From an uncultured Bulleidia sp. (GTDB taxonomy: Bacteria > Bacillota_I > Bacilli_A > Erysipelotrichales > Erysipelotrichaceae): a DNA stretch of 64,000 nt. The stretch spans positions 1-64,000 of the forward strand of contig CAMUDN010000009.1 in assembly GCA_947087645.1 (NCBI GenBank). Direction: 5' to 3'. A program made the translations under genes and the position numbers. Below, in pieces: positions 9,015 through 17,953 of this stretch; the stretch's first letter is position 1; every line of letters starts with the position of its first letter. Below the pieces are notes generated by a model, which had not been told where the DNA came from, ran no database searches, and was given only the letters and a program-made list of their open reading frames with translations.

Positions 9015-10030
9015 AAATAGTTGTTACAGGGGGAGCAGGATTTATTGGTTCAAATTTTATTTTTTATATGTTAAAAAACCATCCCCAAGATCGTATTATT
9101 TGTTTGGATAAATTGACTTATGCTGGTAATTTATCTACTTTAGAACCAGTTATGAAAAATCCTAATTTTCGTTTTGTGAAAGGCGATATTTGTGATCGCA
9201 AGGCTATTGATCAATTATTTCAGGAAGAACATCCGGAGATAATAGTTAATTTTGCTGCTGAATCACATGTTGATCGTTCAATTGAAGATCCGGAAGTATT
9301 CTTACGAACTAATATTTTAGGTACAGCTGTGTTAATGGATGCTTGTCGTAAATATGGCATTAAACGTTTTCATCAGGTTTCAACAGATGAAGTATATGGT
9401 GATTTACCATTAGATAAGCCAAATTTATTTTTTACTGAAAATACTCCTTTACATACTTCTTCACCATATAGTTCATCAAAGGCAAGTGCTGATTTATTAG
9501 TAATGGCATATTATCGTACTTATGGTTTACCTATTACAATTAGTCGTTGCTCAAATAATTATGGACCATATCAATTTCCAGAAAAATTAATTCCTTTAAT
9601 GATTATTCGTGCTTTAGATAATGAATCTTTACCAGTATATGGAGAAGGAATTAATGTTCGTGACTGGCTATATGTTGATGATCATTGTAAAGCAATAGAC
9701 TTAATTATACGTAATGGTCACATTGGTGAAGTTTATAATGTTGGTGGTCATAATGAAATGCGGAATATTGATATTGTTAAATTAATACTACAAGAATTAC
9801 ATAAACCTGAAAGTTTAATTCAACATGTAGGTGATCGTAAAGGTCATGATATGCGTTATGCGATTGATCCATCAAAGATTCATCATGACTTGGGTTGGCT
9901 ACCGGAAACAAAATTTGCCGATGGAATTAAAAAAACCATTCGTTGGAATTTAGATAATAAGGCTTGGTGGGAACCAATTATATCAGGTGAATATCAAAAT
10001 TATTATGAGAAAATGTATAAGAATAGATAG
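9011..10030 (+). CDS. rfbB: dTDP-glucose 4,6-dehydratase (RmlB)
   Basis: Converts dTDP-glucose to dTDP-4-keto-6-deoxyglucose with bound NAD+. The Rossmann motif GGAGFIGSNF is at residues 7-16. The catalytic region STDEVYGDLP and the YxxxK pair (YSSSKAS) are present, as are SRCSNNYGPYQFPEKLIP and VRDWLYVDDH. Length (339 aa) is typical. It begins inside the end of rfbA and is followed by rfbD after 8 bp. Confidence 0.97.
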   Translation: MKIVVTGGAGFIGSNFIFYMLKNHPQDRIICLDKLTYAGNLSTLEPVMKNPNFRFVKGDICDRKAIDQLFQEEHPEIIVNFAAESHVDRSIEDPEVFLRTNILGTAVLMDACRKYGIKRFHQVSTDEVYGDLPLDKPNLFFTENTPLHTSSPYSSSKASADLLVMAYYRTYGLPITISRCSNNYGPYQFPEKLIPLMIIRALDNESLPVYGEGINVRDWLYVDDHCKAIDLIIRNGHIGEVYNVGGHNEMRNIDIVKLILQELHKPESLIQHVGDRKGHDMRYAIDPSKIHHDLGWLPETKFADGIKKTIRWNLDNKAWWEPIISGEYQNYYEKMYKNR

Positions 10031-10038
10031 GTGAAGTA

Positions 10039-10947
10039 ATGAAAGTTTTGGTAACGGGTGTTAATGGACAATTAGGCCATGATGTCATGAATGAATTGGC
10101 AAAACGCAATTATAAAGCAATTGGTAGTGATTTAACTAAGCAATATGCAGGTATTATGGATGATACGGCAGTTACACGTGCGGAATATTATGCTTTAGAT
10201 ATTACGGATAGTAAAGCTGTTCAAAGTGTTTTAAGTGCGGTCAAGCCAGATGCGGTAGTACATTGTGCAGCTTGGACAGCAGTTGATATGGCTGAAGATG
10301 ATGATAAAGTATCACTAGTTTATAAAGTTAATGCTGAAGGTACACGCAATATAGCATTAGCGTGTAAAGAACTTGACTGTAAGTTAATTTACCTTTCTAC
10401 AGACTATGTTTTTGATGGCAAAGGAGATCAACCTTGGGATCCTGATTGTAAATCATATCAGCCATTAAATGTTTATGGTCAAACAAAATTAGCCGGAGAA
10501 TTAGCAATTGCTGAAATATTAAAGAAATTTTTTATTGTGCGTATTGCATGGGTATTTGGTAAAAATGGAAATAATTTTATCAAAACGATGTTGAAGGTGG
10601 CTAAAAATCATCATGTTTTAAGAGTTGTTAATGATCAAATAGGAACACCAACATATACTTTTGATTTAGCACGTTTGTTAGTTGATATGTTGACAACAGA
10701 TAAATATGGTTATTATCATGCAACAAACGAAGGTGGTTATATCTCGTGGTATGAATTTGCCAAAGAGATATTTAAACAAGCTGGTTTAGATAATGAAGTT
10801 ATACCCGTAACGAGTGCTGAATATGGTTTATCAAAGGCAAAAAGACCTTTTAATTCACGGCTTGATAAAACAAAATTAATTAAAAATGGTTTTCAACCTT
10901 TACCAGATTGGCGAGATGCTTTAGCACGTTATTTAAAGGAGATGTAG
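10039..10947 (+). CDS. rfbD: dTDP-4-dehydrorhamnose reductase (RmlD)
   Basis: Last step of the pathway: NAD(P)H reduction to dTDP-L-rhamnose. Rossmann motif GVNGQLGHDV (residues 7-16), STDYVFDG, and the YxxxK catalytic pair in YGQTKLAGE are present. 302 aa. Gene order is A-B-D-C, with the reductase before the epimerase, and the stop lies 1 bp before the rfbC start. Confidence 0.96.
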   Translation: MKVLVTGVNGQLGHDVMNELAKRNYKAIGSDLTKQYAGIMDDTAVTRAEYYALDITDSKAVQSVLSAVKPDAVVHCAAWTAVDMAEDDDKVSLVYKVNAEGTRNIALACKELDCKLIYLSTDYVFDGKGDQPWDPDCKSYQPLNVYGQTKLAGELAIAEILKKFFIVRIAWVFGKNGNNFIKTMLKVAKNHHVLRVVNDQIGTPTYTFDLARLLVDMLTTDKYGYYHATNEGGYISWYEFAKEIFKQAGLDNEVIPVTSAEYGLSKAKRPFNSRLDKTKLIKNGFQPLPDWRDALARYLKEM

Positions 10948-10948
10948 A

Positions 10949-11551
10949 ATGGGACAAATTAAAGTAGAAAAAAATATCCAAGGAATCGAAGGCCTTTGTG
11001 TTATTCAACCAACTGTTTATGGTGATGAAAGAGGATATTTTATGGAAACTTATTCGCAAAAAGATATGGCTGAAGCAGGTATCAATGAAATCTTTGTACA
11101 AGATAATCAATCATCATCTAAAAAAGGTGTACTACGTGGTTTACATTTTCAAATTAAATTTCCACAAGCTAAATTAGTACGAGTTGTTAAAGGTGAAGTT
11201 TTTGATGTTGCAGTTGATTTGCGAAAGGATAGTAAAACCTTTGGTAAATGGTATGGTCTTTGTTTGAGTGCGGAAAATAAAACGCAATTCTTTATTCCAA
11301 GAGGATTTGCACATGGCTTTTTAGTACTTAGTGATGAAGCTGAATTTTGTTATAAGGTAACTGATTTTTATCATCCTGGTGATGAAGGTGGCTTAGCTTT
11401 TAATGATCCTAAGATAGGTATTGTTTGGCCACAATTAGTAACTAATGTACAATCAAAAGAAGGACAATATCAAATGATTGATGGTACATATTTAAATATT
11501 AATCAGCGTGATCTAAACTGGCAAAGTCTTGATGAAACATTTCATTTCTAA
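10949..11551 (+). CDS. rfbC: dTDP-4-dehydrorhamnose 3,5-epimerase (RmlC)
   Basis: Epimerises dTDP-4-keto-6-deoxyglucose at C3 and C5 before reduction by RmlD. Family motifs are visible: DERGYFMETY, QDNQSSSKKGVLRGLHFQ and IPRGFAHGFLVLSDEAEFCY (catalytic His and cupin core). 200 aa, normal length. It ends the rml operon; a terminator hairpin starts at its stop codon. Confidence 0.96.
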   Translation: MGQIKVEKNIQGIEGLCVIQPTVYGDERGYFMETYSQKDMAEAGINEIFVQDNQSSSKKGVLRGLHFQIKFPQAKLVRVVKGEVFDVAVDLRKDSKTFGKWYGLCLSAENKTQFFIPRGFAHGFLVLSDEAEFCYKVTDFYHPGDEGGLAFNDPKIGIVWPQLVTNVQSKEGQYQMIDGTYLNINQRDLNWQSLDETFHF

Positions 11552-11577
11552 AAAACTATGAGAAAATCATAGTTTTT
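11551..11577 (+). terminator. Terminator after rfbC
   Basis: 11-bp stem AAAAACTATGA / TCATAGTTTTT with a GAAAA loop and trailing Ts, directly at the rfbC stop. It separates the rhamnose operon from the Dlt-like cluster. Confidence 0.85.
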
Positions 11578-11601
11578 TAAAAATGATAGTTTATTTTTAG
11601 A

Positions 11602-11607
11602 TATAAT
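11602..11607 (+). promoter_or_regulatory. Putative -10 box of the Dlt-like cluster
   Basis: TATAAT at 11602-11607, 7 nt before the ATG at 11615. No convincing -35 is seen. A GGAG (11609-11612) lies between the box and the ATG, so transcription could start too close to the gene to include an SD. Confidence 0.45.
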
Positions 11608-11614
11608 TGGAGTT

Positions 11615-12469
11615 ATGATGACAAATAAACATTTAAGTTCTTTTAAGAAAGCATCTATTTTTATTGTGAGCTTTTTTCTTTTGATATATATATTCGGTTT
11701 ACCATTTCAAGGATTAAGTAAATATGGTTATGAATATATCCATACCTTGCCACGATTATTATTACTTGATAAGCAAAAGGATAATACTTGTGATTATTTT
11801 TTTGTTGGTAATAGTTTAGCTTGGGCCGGATATAGTCCTATATATTATGAACAGGATATTGGTTATAAAGGATTTAACTTGGCAACTTCTGGTCAACCAC
11901 CAATAGATAGTTATTTTATTTTAAAAAAAGCTTTGACTAAACAAAAACCAAAAGTTGTTGTTTTAGAAATTAATGGTTTTTTTAATCATGCTTTTGATTG
12001 GAGAGAAATGATCTTTTCTATTTTTCCTTTATTTAATTATCATGCCATGTATCGTTTTCCAATTAAGGCAGATGATAACCCTCTTTTAGGTTTTAATGGT
12101 TCTTCTATTGTTGTTCCATATACAAAGCCATTAAAACATTTTAATATTTATTCTTTTTTTCATATAGAAAATTTAAATATTTATTATTTAAATAAAATAA
12201 AAGATCTTTGTGATAACTTTCATATTAAATTGATATTAGTTAGTACACCATCTATCATGCAATGGTGTAAAAAGGAACATGATTTAGGTCAAAAATGGAC
12301 TAAACAAGCACAAGTTTCTTTTTATGATTTTAATTTAATGCAACAAGAATTAAATATTGATTGGGCTTTAGATTCACGTGATGGCGGAGATCATTTAAAT
12401 TTAAATGGGGAAGCTAAAGTGCGTAAGTTTTTAGCACCAATTTTAAAGAAAACAATAGAGAGTAGGTAA
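11615..12469 (+). CDS. SGNH-hydrolase-like envelope protein (DltD/AlgJ-like role)
   Basis: A 284-aa protein with one N-terminal membrane anchor (about residues 13-32) and an extracellular SGNH-type domain. The block I Ser lies in FFVGNSLAW (GDS replaced by GNS), and a DxxH-like end motif is seen in DGGDHLNLNG near the C-terminus. Anchored SGNH proteins partner MBOAT proteins in DltB/DltD, AlgI/AlgJ and PatA/PatB systems, where they deliver the acyl group to the polymer outside the cell. It lies 2 bp before the MBOAT gene. The assignment is by motif and context; overall similarity to DltD itself is weak. ATG at 11618 is an alternative start. Confidence 0.7.
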   Translation: MMTNKHLSSFKKASIFIVSFFLLIYIFGLPFQGLSKYGYEYIHTLPRLLLLDKQKDNTCDYFFVGNSLAWAGYSPIYYEQDIGYKGFNLATSGQPPIDSYFILKKALTKQKPKVVVLEINGFFNHAFDWREMIFSIFPLFNYHAMYRFPIKADDNPLLGFNGSSIVVPYTKPLKHFNIYSFFHIENLNIYYLNKIKDLCDNFHIKLILVSTPSIMQWCKKEHDLGQKWTKQAQVSFYDFNLMQQELNIDWALDSRDGGDHLNLNGEAKVRKFLAPILKKTIESR

Positions 12470-12471
12470 AA

Positions 12472-13998
12472 ATGACTTATACATCTTTTCTTTTTTGGGG
12501 TCTTTTTTTACCCATAACATTAACTATTTACCATTTTTTACCGTCTAAATGGAGGTCATCTTTTTTATTGTTGGCAAATCTTTGTTTATATTTTATCTGG
12601 ACTAAAAAATGGCTTTTGTTACATCTTTTAACCGTTTTATGGGTTTATATTTTAATTAGATGCTTAGAATATGTTGATAAATTAGATATTTTGAAAAAGA
12701 AAAAAGAAAATTATAAAAAAGTAATAGTAGGAATAGGTATAGTTGGTATTTTATCTTTACTAATATATTTAAAGTATTGGAATTTTCTGATATCTTTATT
12801 TTCACCATTTTTATCAACATCAAAATATATTCGTCAATTAGCTATGCCTTTAGGTATTAGTTATTATTCTTTACAATTAATTTCGTTATTAGTTGATTGT
12901 AAAACAAAGAAAGTTGTCAAACCGACTTTTAAGCAAATTCTTTTATATACTACTTTTTTTGGTACTGTTGTTTTAGGGCCGATTACCCGTTTTCAAGAAG
13001 TTATATATCAACTTATAAAAGGTGAAGATATTAAATGGTTGAATATTAAACAAGGTACTTTACGTATTATTTGGGGCATCATGAAGAAAATGGTTTTAGC
13101 AGATAGTATTGCTCCAATAGTAGCACTTATTTTTAAATCATATGCTCATCAAGGATCTGTTGTTGTATTGGGAGCTTTTTTGTGTACCATGCAAATTTAT
13201 ATGGATTTTTCGGGGGCAATTGATATGGCAATTGGAGCAGCAAGATTATTTGGAATTATTTTACCAGAGAATTTCAAACAACCTTTTTTTGCTAAAAATG
13301 CCGCCGATTTTTGGCGACGTTGGCATATTACACTAGGTCATTTTTTTCGTGATTATATTTTTTATCCTGTTTCTTTAAGTAAACCAATTCAGAAATTAAG
13401 TAAATGGATAAGAAAAAAATTAGGCAAAGAATATGCCCGTTTAATTGGTCCATTTATTGCTCTTTTAGCCGTTTGGTTAGCAAACGGTTTATGGCATGGA
13501 CCACAATGGACATATATTGTCTATGGTTTATATTATTTTGTACTCATTTTATTAGAATTAATATTGGAAAAACCAATGCAGAAATTTTATCATAAAATGA
13601 ATTGGGAAGTAGATGGTAAAGTAAATAGTATTTTTCGTTTTTTTAAGTTACTGATTATTGTTTGTTTTGGGGAAATGATGTTTTTGTCTAACTCATTACT
13701 ATTAACAAAACAAATGCTTATTAGTGTTATAACTAATTTTCATCTTGTGGATATTTATACTTTTTTTAAAGCTGGAGCTATGCCTTTTAGTCAATGTTTA
13801 GCAATAGTTATTGGTTTTGTTGGTGTTATTATTTATAATATTAGCGAAGAAAAACAATGGCATTGGCGATCGAAGTATCAATCTTTGCCATTTATGATAA
13901 AGGGATTACTACTTTATATACTACTTATGTATATTGTGATTTTTGCTTGCTATGGTCCAGGTTTTGATACAATAGCAATGATGTATGCGGGGTTTTAA
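12472..13998 (+). CDS. MBOAT-family O-acyltransferase (DltB/AlgI-like)
   Basis: A polytopic membrane protein of 508 aa. The MBOAT hallmark regions are FWRRWHITLGHFFRDYIFYP (about 280-300) and the catalytic-His motif NGLWHGPQWTYIVYG (about 337-351). MBOAT proteins move acyl groups from a cytoplasmic donor, here probably the carrier protein encoded downstream, to an acceptor outside. In Dlt systems this is DltB. The surrounding SGNH, adenylation and carrier genes support that type of role; the acyl group and polymer are unknown. Confidence 0.9.
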   Translation: MTYTSFLFWGLFLPITLTIYHFLPSKWRSSFLLLANLCLYFIWTKKWLLLHLLTVLWVYILIRCLEYVDKLDILKKKKENYKKVIVGIGIVGILSLLIYLKYWNFLISLFSPFLSTSKYIRQLAMPLGISYYSLQLISLLVDCKTKKVVKPTFKQILLYTTFFGTVVLGPITRFQEVIYQLIKGEDIKWLNIKQGTLRIIWGIMKKMVLADSIAPIVALIFKSYAHQGSVVVLGAFLCTMQIYMDFSGAIDMAIGAARLFGIILPENFKQPFFAKNAADFWRRWHITLGHFFRDYIFYPVSLSKPIQKLSKWIRKKLGKEYARLIGPFIALLAVWLANGLWHGPQWTYIVYGLYYFVLILLELILEKPMQKFYHKMNWEVDGKVNSIFRFFKLLIIVCFGEMMFLSNSLLLTKQMLISVITNFHLVDIYTFFKAGAMPFSQCLAIVIGFVGVIIYNISEEKQWHWRSKYQSLPFMIKGLLLYILLMYIVIFACYGPGFDTIAMMYAGF

Positions 13999-13999
13999 A

Positions 14000-15469
14000 A
14001 TGAAAACAGTTATAGATTGGTTTTTAAAAAGTGTAAATGATTATCCTCATCGTATTTTTTTACAAGAACAAGATAAAGAAATAAGTTATTATGATTTTTG
14101 GCTTTTAATGCAGAAAAAAATAACTTATATAAATGATTATTGCAAACCTTTTCAACCAATTGCCATCTTAATGGATAAATCGATTGAATTAGTTTCATGG
14201 ATGTTAGCAATTGCTTATTGTGGTTCTTGTTATTGTGTTTTAGATAGTCGACAGGGACAAAATCGTTTAAGTAAGATGATTAATCAGTTGCAAGCTAATT
14301 GTATATTATGTTCTAAAGAATATCTTTCTTTAATCAGTGAGTATAAACCTATTTGTGTAGAAGAAATAAATTATCCAAAAGAATGTGAAATTATGACCAG
14401 AGCTTATTCAAATGCTCCTTTGTATATTAATTTTACTTCTGGAAGTACAGGTCAGCCAAAAGGGGTAGCAGTTAGTCATCGCTCGGTTGTTGATTTTATT
14501 CCTGTTTTTTGTCAACAATTTAATTTTCAAAAAGATGATTGTTTTGCTAATCAAGCCCCTTTAGATTTTGATGTATCAGTTAAAGATATTTATTCAGCAA
14601 TGTATTTAGGAGCAAGGGTAGTATTGATACCACGTGAGTATTTTTCTAATCCTATGCAATTAATGGATCTTTTATGTGATAAACAGGTAACAATATTAGT
14701 ATGGGCTGTTTCGGCACTTTGTTTCGTTTCTATTATGAATGGTTTAAAATATCGTTTACCAAATAAAATTAGAGCTATTTTATTTTCTGGTGAAGTAATG
14801 CCAATGAAACATTTACAGAAATGGATGACATATTTACCGCATGCAATGTATGTTAATTTATATGGGCCAACAGAAATTACTTGTAATTGTACTTATGAGA
14901 TAATTAATGCGACAACTGATTTAAATCATTTATCAATTGGTAAAGCTTTTGCAAATGAGTGGGTTTTTTTACTTGATGATAATGATCAATTAGTTAATCA
15001 AGCTAAGCAAGTTGGGGAGATTTGTGTTAGTGGTGATTGTTTGGCATTAGGTTATTGGCATAATGCTGAAAAAACAGCTCAATCTTTTCCTTTAAATCCA
15101 CTTGTATCAGGTATACCAATACGTATGTATCGAACAGGTGATTTAGCATATTATGATGAAAAAGGCTGTTTATTTTTCCAAGGACGTAAAGATTTTCAAA
15201 TTAAACATTTAGGTCATCGTATTGAATTAGGTGAAATAGAGGCCATGATGCAAGAAATAAAAGGTTGTGAAAGAGCTTGTGTTGTCTATGATCAAAAACG
15301 AAGTCGAATAGAAGCTTATTTTGAAGGAACAATTGGTAAAGAAGCATTAACACATGAATTAAAAGATAAAATACCAAGTTACATGATGCCGAATCATATT
15401 CATCAGTTGGAACATTTACCATTGACTAAAAACGGTAAAATAGATCGGCAGTTGTTGAAAGGAGAATAA
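14000..15469 (+). CDS. Amino-acid adenylation enzyme (DltA-like, AMP-forming)
   Basis: A stand-alone adenylation enzyme of about 489 aa. Core motifs appear in order: INFTSGSTGQPKGVAVSHRS (A3), FDVSVKDIY (A4; the Asp normally binds the substrate amino group), NLYGPTEITC (A5), YRTGDLAYY (A7), GRKDFQIKHLGHRIELGEIE (A8) and LTKNGKIDR (A10 with the catalytic Lys). Size and motif spacing resemble DltA and NRPS A-domains rather than acyl-CoA synthetases. It would activate an amino acid and load it on the nearby carrier protein. The start is taken at ATG 14000, just after the MBOAT stop; an in-frame ATG at 13985 lies inside the upstream gene. Substrate is not predictable by eye. Confidence 0.85.
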   Translation: MKTVIDWFLKSVNDYPHRIFLQEQDKEISYYDFWLLMQKKITYINDYCKPFQPIAILMDKSIELVSWMLAIAYCGSCYCVLDSRQGQNRLSKMINQLQANCILCSKEYLSLISEYKPICVEEINYPKECEIMTRAYSNAPLYINFTSGSTGQPKGVAVSHRSVVDFIPVFCQQFNFQKDDCFANQAPLDFDVSVKDIYSAMYLGARVVLIPREYFSNPMQLMDLLCDKQVTILVWAVSALCFVSIMNGLKYRLPNKIRAILFSGEVMPMKHLQKWMTYLPHAMYVNLYGPTEITCNCTYEIINATTDLNHLSIGKAFANEWVFLLDDNDQLVNQAKQVGEICVSGDCLALGYWHNAEKTAQSFPLNPLVSGIPIRMYRTGDLAYYDEKGCLFFQGRKDFQIKHLGHRIELGEIEAMMQEIKGCERACVVYDQKRSRIEAYFEGTIGKEALTHELKDKIPSYMMPNHIHQLEHLPLTKNGKIDRQLLKGE

Positions 15470-15470
15470 T

Positions 15471-16580
15471 ATGGATACACCTTATTATTTATTTGATGAA
15501 AATATATTGTTAGATCGAATCAGGAATATTAATTTATTATTAAAGCCTAATTTTAATCTTTGCTATTCAATTAAAGCTAATCCTTTTCTAATTGATTCTT
15601 TATTACATGATGTTGATCAATTAGAAGTATGTTCACCTGGTGAAATGAAAATATGTATGGCTCGTAAAGTACCCGCTAATAAAATTCTTATGTCGGGGGT
15701 AAATAAGACAGTTGCCGATATTAAAGATGCTTTTGCTTATGGTGTTTGTTTATTTAGCTTAGAAAGTAAGATTCATTATCAACGTTTAAAAGAAGTACTT
15801 GCTACAACAAGAAAGCAAGTAAAGGTTTATTTACGCTTAAGTTCAGGTAATCAATTTGGAATGAGTAAAGAAGATATTAATGATTTATTAGCCCAAAATG
15901 ATAAAAAGATAAAAATTATTGGTATTCATTATTTTGCCGGTACTCAGCGTAAAAAAATTAAGCATCAAGAAGAAGAACTTTTAGCATTAGATCAATACTT
16001 GTTGACATTGGAAGAAAGATATAAAGTACATTTGTCTTTAGAATATGGTCCTGGCTTAGCAGTTCCTTTATTTGTGGGTGATGATTTTCAAAATGATTTA
16101 CAGCCATTAAGTGATTTGTTGACCGTTTTAAATAATTTAAAACATAAAGTAACGATCGAAATGGGACGTTTTATGACATATAACTGTGGTAGCTATGTTA
16201 CCGAAGTACAAGATATTAAAACATTAAATGAACAAAATATAGTTATTCTTGATGGTGGTATTCATCACTTGAATTATTATGGTCAAATGATGGGTATGAA
16301 GATTCCACATATTAAAAGTACTTCACTTGGGGAAAAAGAAGAATACTGTTTATGTGGTAGTCTTTGTACAACAGCGGATGTATTAGTTAGAAAAGTAGAG
16401 TTAGCACATTTAAATATTTGTGATCGCTTAACTTTTGAAAATTGTGGAGCATATAGTGTTACGGAAAGTATGGGATTATTTTTATCTCGTAAATTACCGG
16501 CTGTTTATCTTAAACAGAAAAATGGTATTATAGAAATAAGGAAATTAGAAGATACTTTTCCATGGAATACAAGGAGATAA
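15471..16580 (+). CDS. PLP fold-type III decarboxylase-like enzyme (LysA/BtrK-like)
   Basis: A 369-aa alanine-racemase/DAP-decarboxylase-fold enzyme. The PLP lysine is K35 in CYSIKANPF. GIHYFAGTQ replaces the usual HxHxGS, GPGLAVPLF is the glycine-rich phosphate site, EMGR replaces EPGR, and CGSLCTTADVL replaces the CESGD block while keeping Cys and Asp. Such departures are seen in members that act on carrier-bound or unusual substrates, for example the butirosin enzyme BtrK and the exosortase-associated decarboxylase group. It lies between the adenylation and carrier genes. Decarboxylation of a carrier-bound amino acid is inferred; a racemase or free-substrate role is not excluded. Confidence 0.75.
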   Translation: MDTPYYLFDENILLDRIRNINLLLKPNFNLCYSIKANPFLIDSLLHDVDQLEVCSPGEMKICMARKVPANKILMSGVNKTVADIKDAFAYGVCLFSLESKIHYQRLKEVLATTRKQVKVYLRLSSGNQFGMSKEDINDLLAQNDKKIKIIGIHYFAGTQRKKIKHQEEELLALDQYLLTLEERYKVHLSLEYGPGLAVPLFVGDDFQNDLQPLSDLLTVLNNLKHKVTIEMGRFMTYNCGSYVTEVQDIKTLNEQNIVILDGGIHHLNYYGQMMGMKIPHIKSTSLGEKEEYCLCGSLCTTADVLVRKVELAHLNICDRLTFENCGAYSVTESMGLFLSRKLPAVYLKQKNGIIEIRKLEDTFPWNTRR

Positions 16581-16582
16581 AA

Positions 16583-16813
16583 ATGGATGAATTAATTAAA
16601 CTATTAAAAGAAGAAGTACGTGACGACATTGATTATGAAAAAGAAGATAAGCTAATTGATAATCAAATTTTTGATTCATTTGATATTTTACAAACGATTA
16701 GTGCTTTAAATGATCATTATGATATTTCTATTCCGGCAACGGATATTGTTAATGAAAATTTTAATTCAGCTAAAGCCCTTTTAGCGATGGTTAATCGCTT
16801 AAAGGATGAATAA
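16583..16813 (+). CDS. Acyl/peptidyl carrier protein (DltC-like)
   Basis: A 76-aa acidic carrier protein. The phosphopantetheine attachment Ser is S32 in QIFDSFDILQ (DSx motif). The start is ATG 16583, preceded by AAGGAG at 16571-16576; an upstream in-frame ATG at 16562 lies inside the decarboxylase gene and lacks an SD. Expected role: carries the amino acid activated by the upstream adenylating enzyme. Its 3' end overlaps by 23 bp the end of the oppositely oriented phosphopantetheinyl transferase gene, which would convert it to the holo form. Confidence 0.85.
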   Translation: MDELIKLLKEEVRDDIDYEKEDKLIDNQIFDSFDILQTISALNDHYDISIPATDIVNENFNSAKALLAMVNRLKDE

Positions 16814-17111
16814 TAACAAAACTCAATACGTAATCCCCGTCGTGGGAGATAGAAATTTCTATTTCTGGGTGATCTTTTATATAGGGTTGCCCATTTTTAG
16901 AATGTAACATTTGATAAGATAGATATTGAGGATCTTGTGTTGCTTTAAAAATTGCTTCTTTAGCAGCAATATGACTAGCTAAAAATCTCTTTTTAAGATA
17001 TAAAGAAGATAAGGAATTAAATTCTACCAATTCATCTTTTTGTAAAATGAAATTAATAAAGGCACTATGTAATTTAATCCTTGAAATTTTAAATAAATCA
17101 GTTCCAATCAT
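16791..17111 (-). CDS. Holo-ACP synthase / 4'-phosphopantetheinyl transferase
   Basis: A 106-aa AcpS-type enzyme. The metal-binding Asp is in MIGTDLF near the N-terminus, the conserved helix is FLASHIAAKEAIFKA (Glu ligand), and ISISHDGDYV is a C-terminal strand motif. It transfers the phosphopantetheine arm from CoA to a carrier Ser. It may serve the adjacent carrier protein, fatty-acid ACP, or both; if no other acpS exists in the genome it would be the housekeeping enzyme. No SD is present, and a TATAAT (17119-17124, minus strand) stands 7 nt before the ATG. Confidence 0.88.
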   Translation of the reverse strand: MIGTDLFKISRIKLHSAFINFILQKDELVEFNSLSSLYLKKRFLASHIAAKEAIFKATQDPQYLSYQMLHSKNGQPYIKDHPEIEISISHDGDYVLSFVIIHPLSD

Positions 17112-17173
17112 AGTTATTATTATACAATAAAAAAGAATGATCGGAGTTTAATTAAGTACTAAAAAGGAGTTAT

Positions 17174-17953
17174 ATGAAAAAAGAAAAAACAAAAAAGTCA
17201 TCTCGTTTATTTATTCGTATATTATTAGATTTTTTAATGCTTGTCAGTTTATTAGTTGCAGGTTATTCAGCGTGGAACATTTATCATGCTTTAGAAGGTT
17301 ATCACGAGTCTGATTTAACATATACACAAGTACGTAAAGAAGTTGTTCAATTTAATCAGCAAACACATGAAGATAAAATAAATTGGCCTTTGTTACAAAA
17401 AAAATATCCAGATATAGCAGCTTGGCTTAAAATGGCGGATAGTAAAATAGATTATCCGGTTGTTTTTGGTGATTCTAGATATCCAAGTAGAAGAGGTAAT
17501 GAGTATTATTTAAATCATTTAATTGATGGTCGCTTACAGAATTCAGGGACATTGTTTATGGATGTTAATAATGGTCATCTTTTCCAAGATAAAGTTTGGG
17601 TTATTTATGGTCATAATATGCACAATGGTAGTATGCTAGCAGATATTGATCGTTATCGTAAGCAAGAATATTACAATAGTCATAAAGAAATGACACTAGA
17701 AACAGCCCATGCCAAGTATAAAGTATATCCTATTGCTGGTATTCTAACAGTTGGTAGTAATAATTATGTCCGTTATCGCTTTAGTTCTAACGATGATTTT
17801 ATGCAATATGTTAATACTTTTATTCATGATAGTACTTTTAAGAGTGAACAAAAAGTAAATCCGGAAGATAAATTAGTTCTTTTTTCAACTTGTGATTATA
17901 GTCTTGAAGATGGGCGTTATGCACTTATCGGTAAATTAGTAAGGATTAATTAA
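17174..17953 (+). CDS. Class B sortase
   Basis: A 259-aa sortase with an N-terminal membrane anchor (about residues 14-34). The catalytic His is H147 in IYGHNM and the Cys is C240 in LFSTCDYS, with Arg shortly after in DGRYALIG. Long spacing between His and Cys and the SxC context indicate class B. Class B enzymes attach proteins with NPxTN-like signals to wall peptide or join pilins. No substrate gene with a recognisable sorting signal is adjacent. SD AAGGAG precedes the ATG. It overlaps the following LCP gene by one base. Confidence 0.9.
   Translation: MKKEKTKKSSRLFIRILLDFLMLVSLLVAGYSAWNIYHALEGYHESDLTYTQVRKEVVQFNQQTHEDKINWPLLQKKYPDIAAWLKMADSKIDYPVVFGDSRYPSRRGNEYYLNHLIDGRLQNSGTLFMDVNNGHLFQDKVWVIYGHNMHNGSMLADIDRYRKQEYYNSHKEMTLETAHAKYKVYPIAGILTVGSNNYVRYRFSSNDDFMQYVNTFIHDSTFKSEQKVNPEDKLVLFSTCDYSLEDGRYALIGKLVRIN

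Noticed and set aside
11602..11614. GGAG at 11609-11612 as a normal SD for the SGNH gene.
   Set aside because: Its distance from the ATG is too short for a usual SD, and it lies where the transcript would begin if the TATAAT at 11602 is the -10; left undecided but not annotated as an SD.
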